A stretch of 19,273 nucleotides of DNA from Chloroflexota bacterium (GTDB taxonomy: Bacteria; Chloroflexota; Anaerolineae; J102): the NCBI GenBank assembly GCA_013152695.1, contig JAADFV010000083.1, positions 1 through 19,273 of the forward strand, read 5' to 3'. A program made the position numbers and the translations under genes. Under the pieces are notes generated by a model. It was not told the origin of the DNA. It searched no databases and was given only the letters and a program-made list of their open reading frames with translations. Positions 16,626-19,273 of the stretch are shown piece after piece. Within the stretch, counting starts at the first letter, position 1, and every line of letters begins with the position of its first letter.

Positions 16626-17561
16626 ATGGAATACCGAAAACTCGGCCGTAGCGGCCTTCTTATCAGTGAAATCTCCCTGGGTGGCTGGCTCACTTATGGT
16701 GACGCGGTCGGTGATGAAATCGCCAAATCCTGTCTGCGTACAGCCATCGAACAGGGAATCAACTTCATCGATCTGGCTGACGTCTATGCCCACGGCGAAG
16801 CCGAACGCGTTGTAGGTGAATGGTTACGAGATTATCAACGCAGCGATCTGGTTATCTCCAGCAAAACATTTTGGCCCATGAGCGACAATGTCAATGATCG
16901 CGGACTCAGTCGCAAACACATCATGGAATCGGTGGAAAAAAGCCTGAAGCGCCTGGGGACCGATTATCTCGACATCTACTTTTGCCATCGCTACGACGAA
17001 AATACCCCCCTCGAAGAAACCGTTCGGGCCATGAGCGATCTGGTACAGCAGGGCAAAGTGCTCTATTGGGGCACCAGCGTGTGGGAACCGGATCAAATTG
17101 TCAACGCCATCGATGTCTCCGATCACTTTTTAGGCTACCGACCCCAGGTGGAACAACCCCGCTACAACATGCTCGATCGTCATGTCGAAGATAGCATCTT
17201 GAACACCTGTGCCCGTCATGGTCTCGGTGTCACCGTATTCAGCCCCCTCGCCCAGGGCATCCTCACGGGTAAATACAACGATGGTATTCCCGAGCATTCA
17301 CGCGCTGCCGAATCGCACTGGTTGGACCGGGAACTTACGCCCGAAAACGTGGAGCGAGTACGCAAACTTACCGTCATTGCCCAAGAGCTTGGACTAAGCA
17401 TGTCGCAGCTGGCACTGGCCTGGATCCTGCGCCGGCCGGAAATCACCAGTGTAATCACAGGTGCCTCCCGGCCTGAGCAGATCATCACCAATGTCGCTGC
17501 CAGCGGCATCAAGCTCGAAGAAGACGTCCTCCAACAAATCGAGGCTATTCTCAACGACTAA
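16626..17561 (+). CDS. Aldo/keto reductase, KCNAB-like subfamily
   Basis: The protein has 311 residues, the standard size for a single (alpha/beta)8-barrel NADPH-dependent reductase acting on aldehydes or ketones in the cytoplasm. The opening MEYRKLGRSGL is characteristic. The catalytic tetrad is complete: Asp49 and Tyr54 in FIDLADVYAHGEAE, Lys80 in ISSKT, His121 in YFCHRYD. VFSPLAQGILTGKY and the late VITGASRPEQI segment are the usual cofactor-binding loops. The Tyr54-Ala-His-Gly pattern and the close match to potassium-channel beta-subunit-like reductases place it in that subfamily; the substrate is unknown. AAAGGAAAC lies about 10 nt before the ATG. The manA start follows its stop after 5 nt, so this gene probably leads an AKR-manA-uvsE operon. 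Confidence 0.92.
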   Translation: MEYRKLGRSGLLISEISLGGWLTYGDAVGDEIAKSCLRTAIEQGINFIDLADVYAHGEAERVVGEWLRDYQRSDLVISSKTFWPMSDNVNDRGLSRKHIMESVEKSLKRLGTDYLDIYFCHRYDENTPLEETVRAMSDLVQQGKVLYWGTSVWEPDQIVNAIDVSDHFLGYRPQVEQPRYNMLDRHVEDSILNTCARHGLGVTVFSPLAQGILTGKYNDGIPEHSRAAESHWLDRELTPENVERVRKLTVIAQELGLSMSQLALAWILRRPEITSVITGASRPEQIITNVAASGIKLEEDVLQQIEAILND

Positions 17562-17566
17562 CTCCG

Positions 17567-18649
17567 ATGTCAAACTGCGAATTGTATCCCCTACGCCTGG
17601 AACGCAAGTTGGATCGGCGATTGTGGGGCGGGCAACGGCTGGCTGCCTGGTTGCAGTTGCCCAAGCCCTGGCCCCCCGATCTGGCGGAATCGTGGCAAGT
17701 CTATGCTGAGAACCGGGTGCTAAACGGCGCCTATGCTGGCCGCACTCTGGCCGAACTTTGTGAAATGTACGGCGCCGACCTCATCGGCACACTCAGCCTG
17801 CCGCGCTATGGTCACACTTTTCCCCTCCTGGCCAAGTTTCTCGACGCCAACGCCCGTCTTTCCGTACAAGTCCATCCCGACGACGACTATGCCCACACGG
17901 TCGAAGCTCACACCGGTTTTCACGGCAAAACAGAAGCGTGGTATATCCTCGATGCCCAACCCGGGGCCCAATTGATCTATGGGCTCAAAGAGAAATGTGA
18001 CCGCGAGACCTTTGCAAAAGCGCTTGCCGATGGCACCCTGGAAAGTCTGTTCAACACTATCGAGGTAAAGGCCGGTGATGTCGTTTATGTCCCAGCCGGC
18101 ACACTCCACGCCATCAACGAAGGCATCCTCCTTTTCGAGATTCAGCAGACCTCTGATCTTACCTATCGTGTGTATGATTACAACCGTCGGGATGCGCAAG
18201 GTAATCTTCGTCCCCTCCATCTCGACAAAGCCTTGGACGTCATTCGTTACGAACCCCCTGCGCAGGGCAAAATTCCTCCCCTCGTCCTGGAGCCCGGCCG
18301 TGAAGTCCTTGTCGCCTGCCCTTACTTTGCCCTGGAACGCCACCAACTGAATCATCCCCGGCGCTTCCGAGGCATGACTACCAGCTTCGATATCTGGACA
18401 GTGCTGGAAGGCAAAGTTGCGGTAGCAGACGAGAGCCTGCGCCAGGGAGACTCTTTGGTCATCCCCGCCTGCTACTCTCGCTACGACATCGTCCCGGAAA
18501 CCAGTGCTACCCTCCTGCGCTGTTACATCCCCGATCTGCAAAAGGATCTGATCCAGCCTTTGAAAAAGCGCGGCTACAGTCCTGCGCAAATCCAACAAAC
18601 CATTCGCCCCGCGCCCAATGCGTCTCGGCTTTCCCGTCAAGATTCTTAG
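17567..18649 (+). CDS. manA: Class I mannose-6-phosphate isomerase
   Basis: The protein has 360 residues and is of the shorter bacterial ManA type. It interconverts fructose 6-phosphate and mannose 6-phosphate, feeding GDP-mannose for envelope glycans, in the cytoplasm. The zinc ligands of the cupin are visible: Gln101 and His103 in SVQVHPDD, Glu123 in KTEAWY, and His181 in PAGTLHA. The catalytic-site arginine region TYRVYDYNR begins at 199. The C-terminal half holds the second cupin-like domain, with VLEGKVAV and GDSLVIPA. Start choice: the ATG at 17567 lies 5 nt after the reductase stop with no Shine-Dalgarno, so translation is probably coupled. The end overlaps the next gene by 32 nt. The glycosyltransferases upstream are plausible users of the product, but no direct link is shown. 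Confidence 0.93.
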   Translation: MSNCELYPLRLERKLDRRLWGGQRLAAWLQLPKPWPPDLAESWQVYAENRVLNGAYAGRTLAELCEMYGADLIGTLSLPRYGHTFPLLAKFLDANARLSVQVHPDDDYAHTVEAHTGFHGKTEAWYILDAQPGAQLIYGLKEKCDRETFAKALADGTLESLFNTIEVKAGDVVYVPAGTLHAINEGILLFEIQQTSDLTYRVYDYNRRDAQGNLRPLHLDKALDVIRYEPPAQGKIPPLVLEPGREVLVACPYFALERHQLNHPRRFRGMTTSFDIWTVLEGKVAVADESLRQGDSLVIPACYSRYDIVPETSATLLRCYIPDLQKDLIQPLKKRGYSPAQIQQTIRPAPNASRLSRQDS

Positions 18650-19273
18650 TCGCAGTGGATTACGTAATCATGATGGTCGTCGGTGGCAAAACCGTCCCCA
18701 TCTCAGCGTAAGCCTCGCATACCTGCGCGATATCTTTCTCTATCTTGACAGCCAGCATCTGCACATGTATCGGCTCAGCTCTGAGCTGGCCCCCTACATC
18801 ACACACCCCGACCTTCCCCAATTTCATGACCAAATCGAGGAATGCGCCGATGAGTTACAGAGTATCGGGGAGATGGCCCGCGCGTTGCACCTGCGACTAA
18901 GCTTTCATGCCCCTGCGCACGTCCTCCTCAACTCCCCCAACCCCCACCACCGCCATCGTTCCCAGACACAGCTCAACGCCCTCGCCCATCTCCTCGATGC
19001 CATGCATCTCGGCCCTGAGGCCGTGATCATCATCCACGTAGGGGGATTGTACGGCGGTCGCAAGCAGGCCTTGGCCGGCTTCATCCGTGGCTTCTCAGAG
19101 CTGCCCGCCCCTACCCAGGCGCGTCTGGCCCTGGAGCATGATCATCGCCACTTCGATGTCAGCGATTGCCTGTGGCTGCATGAGCGCACCGGCCTACGGC
19201 TCGTCTTCGACTTGCTACACCACCAGCTTCACAATCCACAGCGCTTACCCCTGACTCAGGCTTTAGCCGCCTG
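18618..19273 (+). CDS. uvsE: UV damage endonuclease UvsE/UvdE, N-terminal part
   Basis: The frame is open from the ATG at 18618 to the window end (218 complete codons); the full protein is usually around 300 residues, so the C-terminus is missing. UvdE proteins are TIM-barrel, metal-dependent endonucleases that nick DNA 5' of UV photoproducts and other lesions. The start LGFPVKIL, HLSVSLAYLRDIF (28-40), MYRLSSELAPY (50-60) and LPQFHDQIEECADEL (66-80) are highly typical. Probable metal ligands are His97 (LSFH), His140 (IIHVGG), Glu173 (ALEH), and Asp198 and His201 (FDLLHH). The family's usual LENDD reads LEHDH here, a mild variation. The start lies inside manA (32-bp overlap), implying translational coupling. 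No other repair gene is visible nearby. Confidence 0.9.
   Translation, partial: MRLGFPVKILSRSGLRNHDGRRWQNRPHLSVSLAYLRDIFLYLDSQHLHMYRLSSELAPYITHPDLPQFHDQIEECADELQSIGEMARALHLRLSFHAPAHVLLNSPNPHHRHRSQTQLNALAHLLDAMHLGPEAVIIIHVGGLYGGRKQALAGFIRGFSELPAPTQARLALEHDHRHFDVSDCLWLHERTGLRLVFDLLHHQLHNPQRLPLTQALAA

Noticed and set aside
17720..18640. A 306-codon minus-strand open frame opposite manA
   Set aside because: ManA has all its active-site residues in the plus frame; the antisense frame is a codon-bias shadow with no domain character.

Overview
The window looks like a chromosomal segment of a Chloroflexota bacterium (Anaerolineae, Caldilineae or Ardenticatenia type). This is an inference from gene content: a giant secreted repeat protein, a CpXC zinc-domain protein, a subfamily-IA HAD protein, an MGDG-synthase-like glycosyltransferase, and intergenic filler of a kind I recall from such genomes. 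No rRNA, tRNA, CRISPR array, transposase or phage gene was seen.

Left part (1 to 8398, minus strand). A probable two-gene unit runs right to left. The first gene encodes a membrane-anchored fusion of a SurA-like chaperone N-domain and a TlpA-like thioredoxin domain (CPYC active site). After 35 nt comes a giant secreted protein with about 16 DUF11-type (TIGR01451-like) beta-sandwich repeats and many cysteines. Its frame is open from the start at 7076 to base 1, so at least 2358 residues are encoded and its C-terminus lies outside the window.

Divergent spacer (8399 to 8909). This holds a candidate minus-strand promoter and a patch of small repeats: a palindrome, a near-tandem 21-22 bp repeat, a hairpin, and a 22-bp sequence present twice.

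Right part (8910 to 19273, all plus strand). In order: a rhamnosyltransferase-like GT2; a polyprenyl-phosphate sugar-1-phosphate transferase broken by an apparent one-base insertion near 10211; a HAD-family phosphatase-like protein; a CpXC protein with four internal helical repeats; and an MGDG-synthase/UgtP-like glycosyltransferase. A roughly 490-bp gene-free spacer with a 102-bp imperfect palindrome follows. Then come a CinA homologue whose C-terminal amidase domain has lost its signature residues, an aldo/keto reductase, a class I mannose-6-phosphate isomerase, and the start of a UV damage endonuclease (UvsE), which overlaps manA by 32 bp and runs off the end.

Taken together, the plus-strand genes from 8910 to 14793 point to cell-envelope glycan or glycolipid assembly, with ManA supplying a mannose precursor. 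CinA and UvsE are housekeeping or stress genes. The most notable points are the chaperone-thioredoxin fusion next to a giant Cys-containing secreted protein, the frameshifted sugar transferase, and the degenerate CinA amidase domain.
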